Shown here piece by piece: positions 1 through 8,556 of a DNA stretch of 64,000 bases (its first letter is position 1; each line of letters begins with the position of its first letter). The DNA lies in assembly GCA_965263205.1 (NCBI GenBank), contig CBDHHF010000005.1, positions 1 to 64,000 of the forward strand, written 5' to 3'. The translations under genes were made by a program, and so were the position numbers. This DNA comes from JBCCIM01 sp965263205. Lineage in GTDB: Bacteria > Bacteroidota > Rhodothermia > Rhodothermales > JAHQVL01. The notes below the pieces were generated by a model, which searched no databases, was not told where the DNA came from, and worked only from the letters and a program-made list of their open reading frames with translations.

Positions 1-1065
1 GCTCAACAAGTGAGCATCTTCCCGGTACATGTCGACATCCACTAGCGGTGTCACAAAGTTTACACGCAACTCAACATCATCAACATTAAGATGCTGAGCG
101 AGCTTTTCTTCGATGACCGCACGCTTGGAATCGACCAGTAATTCTTCTGCCATGGGGCACATGCCTGCGAGGCGAATGCGCACCAGTTGGATGGCGATGG
201 ATTCATCACCGTCTGCATCAAGCTCGAAGGCCAGTTCGGCAAGACGCGCAAGGTCTTCTACATCTTTTACGTCTTGCAATTCGTGCAACGCCAGATCGAA
301 CCAGCGTACACTTGACAACGCCTTGAACGTTACGCTCACGTTGCGATCGTCATCGACAGTTACCAGCAAGCCACCCTTTACCCCCGGTTCGTCGGCACTG
401 GTACCCACCAGGTTGCCGGCATACCAGGCATCCGAAACGCCTTTAAGCTTTTGTGACGCATGGATATGCCCCAGCGCCCAGTATGTATACCTCGGCTTCC
501 GTAGATCTTTCACCTGGCACGGGGCGCAATCGACAGCACTCTCTGCGCCGGCAGCTGTTGCCACACGCGTATGGAAGACGCCGATATACGGCACGTCGTC
601 CTGCGCCTCAGGGAAATTCAATGCAAGATTCTCTTTTTCGCGCGCCACTTCATGCCCAATCCCAACAATGCGGGCGATGGCTGAACCATCCACATCTTGT
701 AATTCGATGACTTTGGGTGCACGCGATTTAATGTGGAGGAAACTTGCCGGCCAATCCATTTGCAGCGTCTTGGACGTTGGACTTCCGGGATCAACATCCC
801 CGGCAACGTAAATGCATGGAATTTGTGCTTCGTGCAACCGTTGGAATTGCTCAATCAGAAAAGATTCTGTACCAACAGAGAGCCGCTTTTCTTCGACAAG
901 ATCGCCTGCAATAAGTACAGCAGTAACCTTCTCCTGGATGGCAAGGTCGATCGCTCTGCGCAGTGAAGCGCGTACTTCTTTGCGCAATTGGGCGCGCAAA
1001 CGCTCTGAGCGACACAAAAAGGTACTGTCTAAGTGAACATCGGCTAGATGTAAGAATTTCTGCAT
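1..1065 (-). CDS. SbcD/Mre11-like DNA repair metallophosphoesterase, partial
   Basis: The reading frame starts at the ATG at 1065 and runs off the left edge, so the C-terminus is missing (355 codons seen). The start reads MQKFLHLADVHLD, the first phosphoesterase motif (DxH). GDL follows near residue 50, a metal-binding FHTR segment comes later, and the final motif GHIH is intact. These are the ordered motifs of calcineurin-like phosphoesterases of the SbcD/YhaO group, which act as nucleases with an SMC-like partner encoded next door; that partner would lie outside the window. The third motif, normally GNHD, reads GDVD, so the usual Asn is Asp and the catalytic His is Val. The enzyme may therefore be altered or inactive. 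Family assignment is fairly sure; activity is not. Confidence 0.8.
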   Translation of the reverse strand, partial: MQKFLHLADVHLDSTFLCRSERLRAQLRKEVRASLRRAIDLAIQEKVTAVLIAGDLVEEKRLSVGTESFLIEQFQRLHEAQIPCIYVAGDVDPGSPTSKTLQMDWPASFLHIKSRAPKVIELQDVDGSAIARIVGIGHEVAREKENLALNFPEAQDDVPYIGVFHTRVATAAGAESAVDCAPCQVKDLRKPRYTYWALGHIHASQKLKGVSDAWYAGNLVGTSADEPGVKGGLLVTVDDDRNVSVTFKALSSVRWFDLALHELQDVKDVEDLARLAELAFELDADGDESIAIQLVRIRLAGMCPMAEELLVDSKRAVIEEKLAQHLNVDDVELRVNFVTPLVDVDMYREDAHLLS

Positions 1066-1415
1066 GCCGAATTGATACTCGCTCTGATAAATCTCACGCT
1101 AGAAGATTGTACGCTGCCTTTGGAGGGCCAGTCATGCAATGCTTTTGTGTGACAAGCTATTGTGTAACAAAAAGTGTGATAGACTCGGGGGAATTCCCTA
1201 CTATTTTAGAACGGTCCTTGCGTCTATAACTAAAAGTGACACGAGATGAGCCATTCGATCCGACCGGGAAAGTGCCTATCGACCGGAAGTATGATATAGG
1301 CCGGCAACAATATTGTGAGACTTGTTCTCAACCAGATATGAGCCAGCGTTGATAGCGTAAATATACGCACTTAGCACCAAAAATGATGCCTCGATCTGGA
1401 GATATTCTTTATTTC

Positions 1416-1483
1416 ATAAATAGCTGGGGCTATTTATGGGGTAAAAGATGGTTTAAAGTTGAAGGTTGCAAGTCGAAGGTTGC
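1416..1483 (+). repeat. Hairpin plus GGTTGAAGG tail, copy a
   Basis: A perfect inverted repeat has arms CATAAATAGC (1416-1425) and GCTATTTATG (1430-1439) with a four-base loop. It is followed at 1439-1458 by the 20-mer shared with copy b and then by a degenerate GTTGAAGGTTGCAAG tail. The same hairpin-plus-tail architecture recurs at 1525, 2951 and 53026. Confidence 0.7.
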
Positions 1484-1524
1484 CTGGTCGGGTCCTTGTA
1501 ATGCTTATTGAACCCCGCAAAAAA

Positions 1525-1592
1525 CCCACAAATAGCTGATGCAATTTGTGGGGTAAAAGATGGTTTAAAGGTTGCAGGTTGAAGGTTTTTTA
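1525..1592 (+). repeat. Hairpin plus GGTTGAAGG tail, copy b
   Basis: The arms CCCACAAAT (1525-1533) and ATTTGTGGG (1544-1552) pair perfectly around a ten-base loop. The 20-mer GGGTAAAAGATGGTTTAAAG follows at 1551-1570 and then GGTTGCAGGTTGAAGG and a T-run. Copies a and b lie about 110 bases apart and both are followed by a similar TATTGAACC stretch, so they look like a local duplication with diverged hairpin arms. Confidence 0.7.
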
Positions 1593-1640
1593 TCGATCGG
1601 GTGTGATGCGTATTGAACCAGATCTAACAACCATCAACGT

Positions 1641-1690
1641 GCAACCTTCAAACGGCTTGCAGCCAAAAACTTTTAACCTGCAACCAACCG
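1641..1690 (-). repeat. GGTTGAAGG tail, inverted copy
   Basis: CAACCTTCAA, AAACTTTTAACC and TGCAACCAACC are the reverse complement of the tail sequence seen in copies a and b. Together with copy b this makes a long imperfect inverted repeat reaching the 3' end of the CsgG-like gene, so it could act as a transcript end structure. Confidence 0.5.
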
Positions 1691-2779
1691 TCAACCGTCG
1701 CTGGCCATGCCGGCGACATACAACAGGGGTTCGATGCTCTTTGCCTTGTTTGCTGCCCGGTTGTATTGCGGATCGTATTCAAGGGCTTCCAGGAATTTGT
1801 CATACGCAGCGGGATAGTTTTCAGCTTCAAGCAAATCCAGCCCTTGCGAGTAAGAAATCATGGCATCGAGCGATCGGGTGTCCGTCCGTGCACCAAGCTG
1901 GTGTTCTTCGATATCAACATTGATGCTCTGGGCGATGTTGAGGCTTAGCTGATCAGCCAACTCAAAGAAATCGCCGGCTTTGCCCGTCACTTTTTCAGTC
2001 ATGATGATCTCCCCTGTCTCCACCTTTACCAGGCGGGCTGTGATGATCATCTTTTTCCCGTGTTTGATGTACGAGCCAAGCAACACTGATTGTGCGCCAA
2101 GTAGTTTGCCGGCGCGCACAGCCGTTTGCTGATCGACACGGCCGGCATCAGCCTGCAAATCGAGTTCATCCAATAACCACTGGATACGTTCGCGCTCAAT
2201 GACCTTTAAGCTGGTCGCACCGTTTAGCTGGTTGATAAACAGCGAGGAAAAGCCTTTCTGCAACGGATCCAGTTTTTCGTGGTCGTCGATGCTGTTGTTT
2301 GTAAAGTCGAGTACAGCAAGCGTGGTTACGCCGGTTTCCTGGCGCACACCAAAGTCGCCGTTTTCACTTTTGCGCACGTCGTAATACAACCGCATCAGTG
2401 GCGGAGACTCCTGGTCCGGATCCAGCTCAATACGCGGCGGCTCAAGCTTCACCATCCCACTTAACGCTTCTTTGGCTTTCTCCTCGTTACGACGCGCCAC
2501 ATATGCACGCCCGAGGTAATGCAACGCGTCTCTTCGCACGACGCGATCGCCGGCCTGGTTTTCGGCTACAGCTGAAAAGAGCGCAATCGCTTCAGAAAAA
2601 TCCGCGTTCTGATAGGCTTTTACCGCCTTGTCAAATGTCTCATCCGGATCGTCGGCCTGCATGTTAGCCACAACGGAGAGATGTGTCATCATGCCCTGGT
2701 TTCGTTCGGTGTTAAACCAGAAAGAAAGCATGGTAACAAAAACAGAGAGGGCAAGAAAATAGATTTGGTTGATACGCAT
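1691..2779 (-). CDS. TPR and CsgG/FlgO-like envelope protein
   Basis: A 362-residue protein with an N-terminal hydrophobic stretch (about 5-22) that may be a signal anchor. Residues 45-110 form TPR-like helices (FDKAVKAYQNADFSEAIALF). From about 150 comes a CsgG/FlgO-type alpha/beta domain: LAVLDFTNNS, KVIERERIQWLLDEL, AGKLLGAQSVLLGSY, ARLVKVETGEIIMTE. A C-terminal TPR (about 310-350) closes it. CsgG-type domains occur in outer-membrane pores and periplasmic assembly proteins; here the TPR-CsgG-TPR form suggests an envelope scaffold rather than a curli pore (inference). It is the last gene of the minus-strand signalling cluster and a paralogue of the next gene upstream. Exact function unknown. 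Confidence 0.82.
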   Translation of the reverse strand: MRINQIYFLALSVFVTMLSFWFNTERNQGMMTHLSVVANMQADDPDETFDKAVKAYQNADFSEAIALFSAVAENQAGDRVVRRDALHYLGRAYVARRNEEKAKEALSGMVKLEPPRIELDPDQESPPLMRLYYDVRKSENGDFGVRQETGVTTLAVLDFTNNSIDDHEKLDPLQKGFSSLFINQLNGATSLKVIERERIQWLLDELDLQADAGRVDQQTAVRAGKLLGAQSVLLGSYIKHGKKMIITARLVKVETGEIIMTEKVTGKAGDFFELADQLSLNIAQSINVDIEEHQLGARTDTRSLDAMISYSQGLDLLEAENYPAAYDKFLEALEYDPQYNRAANKAKSIEPLLYVAGMASDG

Positions 2780-2885
2780 AACAACTGGGGTCTTTTGATA
2801 CTACCCCTTAAGTTACGGCCAGGCGCGCCCTGCTCGCGGTAGATGTGGGGTCCTTTTTCGGTATACGCCAGAGGGAGAAATGACA

Positions 2886-2919
2886 AAAGGTCACTACCCC
2901 AAAAGGAGTAGTGACCTTT
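2886..2919 (-). terminator. Hairpin terminator between the two CsgG-like genes
   Basis: The arms AAAGGTCACTAC (2886-2897) and GTAGTGACCTTT (2908-2919) pair perfectly over 12 bases. Read on the minus strand the stem is followed by TTTTGTC, so it probably ends transcription of the upstream paralogue before the gene at 1691-2779. Confidence 0.6.
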
Positions 2920-2950
2920 GCAAATCGATCTTAAGGTTTGCAGACTAATT

Positions 2951-3020
2951 GCAAACAAATAAATCCTGAAGGATTGATCTGTTTGCTGTTAAAGGTTTAA
3001 CGTTACAGGTTGAAGGTTTT
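2951..3020 (+). repeat. Hairpin plus GGTTGAAGG tail, copy c
   Basis: The arms at 2951-2967 and 2970-2986 pair at 15 of 17 positions around a two-base loop. They are followed by GTTAAAGGTTTAACG and ACAGGTTGAAGGTTTT. The hairpin sequence itself (GCAAACA.ATAAATC) is close to copy d at 53026, 50 kb away. Confidence 0.7.
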
Positions 3021-3091
3021 GGCTTTTATCGTTCTGTTATACAGAACAAGATTTATGTCCCTCCCTCAATATTTATTTGCTTGTCAAAGTA

Positions 3092-4115
3092 CTAACCGGC
3101 GTTTGCGTGCAGCAATGGCTTGATACTGTCGGCTTTTTTGCGCGCACGGCTGTAATTCGAATCGTAATCCAGTGCCTCTTCAAATTTAAGATACGCCGCC
3201 TGGTACTCCTCTCGCTCCAGTAATTCCAGTCCTTCTGAATACGAGATCATGGCATCCAGAGAGCGCGTGTCCGATTGCTGGCCAATCATCGTTTCCTGCA
3301 ATTTAACGTTGATACCTTGTGCCACTTTGAGGCTAAGCTCTTCGGCCAATTCAAAGAAATCTTTGTCTTTGCCGGCTACCTGTTCCGTCATCAGAATTTC
3401 GCCCGTCTCTACTTTTACGAGGCGTGCGTTAATACGCAACTGATTCCGATGCTTCATGAACGAACCAAACAACACCGAAGTAGCCCCAAGGAGTTTGCCT
3501 GTACGAACGGCCGTAGCCTGATCAACACGGCCTTCTTCCTGTTGCAAATCGAGTTCTTCCAGCAGCCACTGGATGCGCTCGCGCTCAATGACCTTGAGCC
3601 CCGTTGCACCATTCAACTGATGCACCATCAGCGAAGCAAATCCACCCTCGAAGCGGATCAAACCGCTCGCGGTCATCCAGTGAGTTGTTTGTAAAGTCGA
3701 CAATGGCCAGTGTTTGCAATCCAGGATCAGCCCGCTCTACTTCGTAGCTGTCTGTTTGCTGCTTGCGTACGTCGTAGTACAGTTTCATAAGCGGCGGCGA
3801 CTCTACGTCTGGATCCAACTCTACAATAGGCGGCTCCAGTTCGATCAAATCTTTGAGTACATCGCGAGCCTTGTCTTCATTGCGTTTGGCAATGTAAGCT
3901 CTACCCAAAAACTGGAGTGCCTCTTTGCGCACCCCTTTGTTTTGTGCTTCATCGCCTGCAACATCCGCAAAAAGCGAAATGGCCTGGTCAAATTCTGCGT
4001 CGTGATAAGCCGATACGGCATCTTCCAACGAAGATTGCGCAAACAGGCTAGAAATGGGTAACAGTACAAAAAGGCCAACCAATAGCTGGCACTTACGTGT
4101 TATTGAGATGTGCAT
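3092..4115 (-). pseudogene. TPR and CsgG/FlgO-like paralogue, frameshifted
   Basis: This is a tandem paralogue of the gene at 1691-2779 and keeps the same order: signal peptide (MHISITRK to LFAQ), TPR helices, CsgG-type domain and C-terminal TPR. The first frame covers 4115 to about 3645 and reads DDRERFDPLRG before going out of register. The second frame then continues GGFASLMVHQLNGATGLKVIERERIQWLLEELDL down to 3092. The match to the paralogue (DPLQKGFSSLFINQLNGAT) places one extra base in the GAGGGTGG run (3645-3650 on the plus strand). Both halves are well conserved, so this is either a sequence error or a recent inactivation; no classic slippery site is present. If intact it would be about 340 residues and exported. 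Confidence 0.78.
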
Positions 4116-4323
4116 ATCTGAAATAGCGTTGATGATAGCGTTGTAACTATACGTGAAATGCAGACTGGGGCAGGCTACGGAGATCAGCGTTTTCGTGGTT
4201 CACTGATGCGTAGTTAACATCATATGGTACACAGCAAAAACAGAACCCAATTCAGTTTTTGGCGCAAAAAAGGACAGGCGTTACTACGTTTAGGCGCTAT
4301 ACCCACCTACGTTCTGGCGCTAT

Positions 4324-6186
4324 TTATCCGTCTTTAGAGATGTCAAAGTAGAGCTTGTGTTTTGTCGCTTCTACATCAAACGTCGGTGCGATTTGCAAAG
4401 TTTGCGGCTCAGTAAGCGTATAACCGCTACGTTTTAATTCAACCGTATATTCCCCAGGCGTGAGAGGAATTTCTACAGGTGCCACGTCATCCGCTTTTCC
4501 ATTTACAAATAAGTATGCAAAAGGTGGAGGGCTGTTCGTCTCATTAGGTTCTTTCCACTGTACAGCTATGCTAAGTTTGTGTTCAAAATAGCATATGCGC
4601 TCTACAGACTGCCCAGCGCGAACCTGAATGGACGTCTCTTTGCTGACACCGCTTACCGGGTCTTCAAATCGTACAGTGTGTGTACCTACCCGCAGCTCAA
4701 TGCCCATGGCTTTGTCTGTAAATTCCTGGCCATTCACATAGATCATGCCGGCGGGGTCAGCCCGCAAGTTGGCAATCCCCATCCGTACAGCCGGCGTCTC
4801 AGGCACTGTATTTTCCGTTCCTGTATTTTCCGTTCCTGCATTTACCGTTCCTCCATTAGACGCCCCACCTGCAGGCGGCGTAACCGGATTCTCCACAGGC
4901 TGTGCAATAAGCGACAGCGGCAATGAAACTGCGTTTGCTATATCGCCGGCAACCGTGATCATCGTGTCGACGGGATGGTATCCATCCAACTGTACAGCGA
5001 GGTTAATTTCGCCAACGGGTAGATCAAGTGTTAACCCTGATTCCCCCGTAATACCCGCTACATCCTGCCCTAACATGACAGTGGCACCAGCAGGAAAACT
5101 GGAGATCGTGACGGGTGCTGTTGCGGACGTATTTTGCGGCGTATTTGTAGAAGAGACCGCTGGCTGCGCGGCAAGCGATGGGTCAGGTTCGTCCCCTGTA
5201 AACATGCGATAGAGCGGGTAGATGAGCAACAAGCCGGCCACCAACGCGGCTACCAGCATCGGATTACGCTTCGATTTTTTCTCAAGCCGGCTCGGTGTCA
5301 CAGGAATTTGCGCCGGCTGCTCCGTTGCAATGGTTGCGTTCTGCGGCGTGGTATACGCCTCTTCCACAGCTTCCAGCATTTGCTGGGCCGACTGGAATCG
5401 CTTGGCAGGATCTTTCGCGATAGCCCGCTGGATAATGTAAACCAGCTTGGGCGGTATGTTGGGATTGTACTCGAGCGGTGAAGGCAAGTCTTCTTCCACA
5501 ATCCGCTTGAGAATGGTAAACGTCCCCTCCTCCACACCGAAAGGCAGCACACCAGCCAACATCTCGTACATCGTCATCCCCAACGAGTACAGGTCGCTGC
5601 GCTGATCGATGGTGGTACCCAATACCTGTTCGGGCGACATGTACCGCGCGGTACCGGCCATACCCTGCGTAACGGTGCTTTTTCCGTCGTCTTGCCGCAG
5701 CTTGGCGAGCCCAAAGTCGGTCACTTTCACGCGGCCGGCTTTGGTGATCATAATATTGCGCGGCTTGATATCGCGGTGGATGACGCCTACGCTATGCGCG
5801 CGTGCAAATGCCTGCAACATCTGCTTCAACACCACGCGCGCGCGCGAAAACTCAATAACGCCCTGTTCAATTTCATCTGCGAGGGTCCAACCATCTACAT
5901 ACTCCATCACTATGAAGAAATTCTCTTCAACCTTTCGCAGGGCATGAACGCCCACAATAAACGGGCTTTCTACACGCGCAAGCGCACGCGCCTCGGACTG
6001 GAAGCGGCGTAAAAACGTTTCATTGGATACAAGCTCCGGGGCAATCATTTTGATTGCAACGGTTCGCGAAAGCGCGATATCTTCCGCCTTGTACACGATA
6101 CCCATCCCCCCTTTCCCGAGGACTTCGAGAATTCGGTAGCCATCTATTACCTGGCCGATGGACGAATCACCTTGTTGCATGGGCAT
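4324..6186 (-). CDS. PEGA-domain serine/threonine protein kinase (eSTK)
   Basis: 620 residues. The Hanks-type kinase domain (about 16-275) is complete: glycine loop GKGGMGIV (24-31), VAIK lysine at 46, HRDIKPRN with catalytic Asp 139, DFG at 157-159 and SPEQ at 184-187. A single membrane segment at about 309-328 places the kinase in the cytoplasm and the C-terminal half outside. That half has a PEGA domain (360-410), a small GTENT repeat (451-460) and two further PEGA-like beta domains, typical of envelope-facing sensor parts. The PP2C gene lies 87 bases upstream and the two FHA genes beyond, all co-directional, so kinase, phosphatase and phosphothreonine readers are probably co-transcribed. 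Catalytically it appears fully active. Confidence 0.93.
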   Translation of the reverse strand: MPMQQGDSSIGQVIDGYRILEVLGKGGMGIVYKAEDIALSRTVAIKMIAPELVSNETFLRRFQSEARALARVESPFIVGVHALRKVEENFFIVMEYVDGWTLADEIEQGVIEFSRARVVLKQMLQAFARAHSVGVIHRDIKPRNIMITKAGRVKVTDFGLAKLRQDDGKSTVTQGMAGTARYMSPEQVLGTTIDQRSDLYSLGMTMYEMLAGVLPFGVEEGTFTILKRIVEEDLPSPLEYNPNIPPKLVYIIQRAIAKDPAKRFQSAQQMLEAVEEAYTTPQNATIATEQPAQIPVTPSRLEKKSKRNPMLVAALVAGLLLIYPLYRMFTGDEPDPSLAAQPAVSSTNTPQNTSATAPVTISSFPAGATVMLGQDVAGITGESGLTLDLPVGEINLAVQLDGYHPVDTMITVAGDIANAVSLPLSLIAQPVENPVTPPAGGASNGGTVNAGTENTGTENTVPETPAVRMGIANLRADPAGMIYVNGQEFTDKAMGIELRVGTHTVRFEDPVSGVSKETSIQVRAGQSVERICYFEHKLSIAVQWKEPNETNSPPPFAYLFVNGKADDVAPVEIPLTPGEYTVELKRSGYTLTEPQTLQIAPTFDVEATKHKLYFDISKDG

Positions 6187-6273
6187 TCTGGTGCGCTGAA
6201 CAGCGCGTTGGAGAATACAACTTCAGGATTAGCAATATGCTGAATATGCTGAACGGCATCGCTCAGCTGCGGC

Positions 6274-7008
6274 CTAGACGGCGCGCAATACCAGTGCAGT
6301 AGCGTTATCATGACCGCCTCGTTCATTGGCCATTTCAACCAGCTTCTCCGTTGCTTCCTGCGGGGTCATTTGCATTACAATTTGCTGAAATTCTTCAGCG
6401 GATACTTCGGACAACCCATCAGAACACAGCAAAAAGCTTTGCTCCGACTTCAGTTCTCCGATATCGTAGACATCAATTTCCAGATTTGGCTCAACCCCCA
6501 TCGCACGCGTGAGCGTGTTACGGCGTGGATGAACGCGGGCTTCTGCTTCAGTCAATACACCTTCGCGGCGCATCTCCTCAACCAGGGTATGATCATCCGT
6601 AAGCAAATCTATACTGTTTTTCTCAATTCTGTAGGCCCTTGTATCACCTACATGTGCGATACAAATTTGACCATTGGACAAGACAAGGGCTGTACAGGTT
6701 GTCCCCATCCTATCAAAACCATTTCCCGTTTGCGCCTTGTCATAAATACAATCATTGGCACGCTGGAACGCTTGCTTAAGCCGTTCCTGAACGGGATGCT
6801 CTTTGTCGCTAAAAAACACTTTAGGTACTTCCAGCAACGCAATTCTACTGGCTTCTTTGCCACCGAGGTGCCCCCCCATCCCATCTGCTACAATAAAAAG
6901 CCGTTCCTCAGCAGCTTCCGGGTTATTTTCCGGAAAACTGCCATACGCATCCTGATTTTCAGACCGAACCAGACCCACATGGGATGTGGCACCATAAGAA
7001 ATGTTCAT
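6274..7008 (-). CDS. PP2C-family protein serine/threonine phosphatase
   Basis: 244 residues from the ATG at 7008, which reads MNISYGATSHVGLVRSENQD and fits the usual PP2C start; an in-frame ATG at 7035 would add nine residues. All PP2C metal motifs are present: RSENQD, ADGMGGH, HVGDTRAY, LLCSDGLSE and GGHDNATALV. It is a soluble cytoplasmic enzyme and the natural antagonist of the kinase encoded directly downstream, in the manner of the Stp/PrkC and PppA/PpkA pairs. It lies 71 bases after the FHA-membrane protein gene, and the layout suggests one operon. Confidence 0.93.
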   Translation of the reverse strand: MNISYGATSHVGLVRSENQDAYGSFPENNPEAAEERLFIVADGMGGHLGGKEASRIALLEVPKVFFSDKEHPVQERLKQAFQRANDCIYDKAQTGNGFDRMGTTCTALVLSNGQICIAHVGDTRAYRIEKNSIDLLTDDHTLVEEMRREGVLTEAEARVHPRRNTLTRAMGVEPNLEIDVYDIGELKSEQSFLLCSDGLSEVSAEEFQQIVMQMTPQEATEKLVEMANERGGHDNATALVLRAV

Positions 7009-7079
7009 TGGCCTTTTTACTCTCCACCAGGACATTAAACTAATCTCTTTTTTAAACGGGCGCGGGCCCTGACGTTTTT

Positions 7080-8501
7080 TTAAAATGCTTTAAAGTAATT
7101 GGATGCCGTCGGCGTATCAACATTCAATTTAAACAGACGCGGATCCTGTCCGATCACCGCGGCAGCAAAGATGCGAACCACCATCTCGTACACGTCGTCT
7201 GAAATCAGATTCGGATACTGCTCCCGAATATGCCATAACGTGCGTTGATGTACGTCTTTATCAACTGCATCCAACACTGACTGGAGCTGCACTTCCCTTT
7301 TTGTTGAGTCACGTTCGTGCTCTAAAAAAACAGCCAACGTCAGCAGACCAGAAGCGAGTGCTTCCTGCCGATAAATATCAAATAATAAATTTGTTGCAGC
7401 GTATGTGGATTGCCTGAAATCACTTCGGTCATCAAGTGACCCGATGGCATAGGCTGCCTCGTTGTTTGTGGTAGACAATCCATACGAACTGGCAGAAGCC
7501 TGAGAAAGTTGCCAGACACCCAACGTGGTGTTTGTACTCCCATGCCCCACTGCCATGTTCTCGTCAAACCCGCTAATACTCAACGGAAGATAGAAAAACT
7601 CTACAGGAAGACCGTAATCCTGGAGTGTTTTTACTACAAAAGGAGTATAATCGAACAATTGTGCACGCGTAAGCGCTTCCTTATACGGCCCTTCGCCCTC
7701 GCCTAACCAGTATTGCGTGATGCTTTTCTTGACATCGGCAACAAAGGATTCGGGCATGTTGATCTCGCTTTCATTGAAAAAGCGAGCAGCATTGTAAATC
7801 TGGCTTTCCGTTTCGTCAAGCGCCTGGTAAAGGCCCATCTGGATGAGGTAACCTTTATAGTCTTCTGCTGCGGTTTGCCGTTCCTGTTCGAGGTTAATGA
7901 TTTTCTGGGCAGTCAGCAGCCTGTCCGCCCCCTGCTGATCCGCATACACATTGGCAATGGCGATATCTGCTGCACGAATTTCGGTGAACAACACTTCTGC
8001 CTTTTCCGCAAGGTTGTCATTTTTACTTAGCTGGTGCCGGCCGTAGAAAAAGCCCGCACCGCCCAACAATAATGCTGCCAGCGCAAAGGCCACCATCTTC
8101 GGCGTACTTGGTAACAGGCGGGGCGCTTCTTCCGAAGCATCAAAACCCGGCATAGCCGCCGCAGATTCTGCCGTGATGTAGTTAAAAACAATCCGTGGAC
8201 CATCTTTGCCCAAATGGAGAATATCTTTGTCAATAACCGGTACGTGGTTGACCTTTTTGCCATTTACATAGATACCGTTGGTACTTTCCAGATCATGTAC
8301 CCACCAGCACCGGTCCTTGTAGTCTATTTCGACGTGATTCCGGCTCACATGGCTGTTTTTGATCATCACATCGCAATCGCTGTCCCGACCAATGCGAAAC
8401 GGGCTGGTAAACACCCGCTCGATCGGTTCATCATCCTGAATCTCCACAACAAGACGTATGGGAGGATGGGCAGCCTGCTTTCTCATTTGGTTTTGCGCCA
8501 T
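7080..8501 (-). CDS. FHA-transmembrane-degenerate lytic transglycosylase-like protein
   Basis: 473 residues in three parts. Residues 20-105 are an FHA domain with phosphothreonine-binding residues visible (GRDSDCD, SRNHVEI, STNGIYVNG). Residues 136-153 are one membrane helix. The remaining roughly 300 residues, expected in the periplasm, contain a segment at 297-378 that follows the MltD/SLT pattern: LPVEFFYLPL, SGFDEN, GVWQLSQASASSYGL, DDRSDFRQSTYAATNLLFDIY. In active enzymes the second motif reads ESGF with a catalytic Glu; here it is ISGF with Ile 309. I infer a non-catalytic, perhaps glycan-binding, module wired to a cytoplasmic phosphothreonine reader. It lies between the PP2C gene and the second FHA gene. 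FHA call sure, transglycosylase-fold call moderate. Confidence 0.8.
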   Translation of the reverse strand: MAQNQMRKQAAHPPIRLVVEIQDDEPIERVFTSPFRIGRDSDCDVMIKNSHVSRNHVEIDYKDRCWWVHDLESTNGIYVNGKKVNHVPVIDKDILHLGKDGPRIVFNYITAESAAAMPGFDASEEAPRLLPSTPKMVAFALAALLLGGAGFFYGRHQLSKNDNLAEKAEVLFTEIRAADIAIANVYADQQGADRLLTAQKIINLEQERQTAAEDYKGYLIQMGLYQALDETESQIYNAARFFNESEINMPESFVADVKKSITQYWLGEGEGPYKEALTRAQLFDYTPFVVKTLQDYGLPVEFFYLPLSISGFDENMAVGHGSTNTTLGVWQLSQASASSYGLSTTNNEAAYAIGSLDDRSDFRQSTYAATNLLFDIYRQEALASGLLTLAVFLEHERDSTKREVQLQSVLDAVDKDVHQRTLWHIREQYPNLISDDVYEMVVRIFAAAVIGQDPRLFKLNVDTPTASNYFKAF

Positions 8502-8556
8502 GGTGTAGGGCTAGGTTCTGTATTCCCAGTCGTTACAGAAAGTGTATCTGGATAGA

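Larger units (their letters stand above)
1066..1690. other. Gene-free stretch with repeats
   Basis: No convincing gene is seen in these 625 bases. The right half is built from repeats: two hairpins, each followed by the shared 20-mer GGGTAAAAGATGGTTTAAAG and GGTTGAAGGTT-type tails, and a reverse-oriented tail just before the end of the next gene. The left half (1066-1400) is AT-rich and holds the upstream region of the phosphoesterase gene, but no promoter could be fixed. Confidence 0.6.

Noticed and set aside
113..811. 232-codon plus-strand frame at the left end
   Set aside because: It is antisense to the SbcD-like gene; its translation is Ser/Arg-rich without any motif, while the minus strand shows phosphoesterase motifs in order.
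1140..1180. Crp-like half-sites TGTGA and TGTGT near 1147-1176
   Set aside because: They are direct rather than inverted and the spacing is wrong for a Crp-type palindrome.
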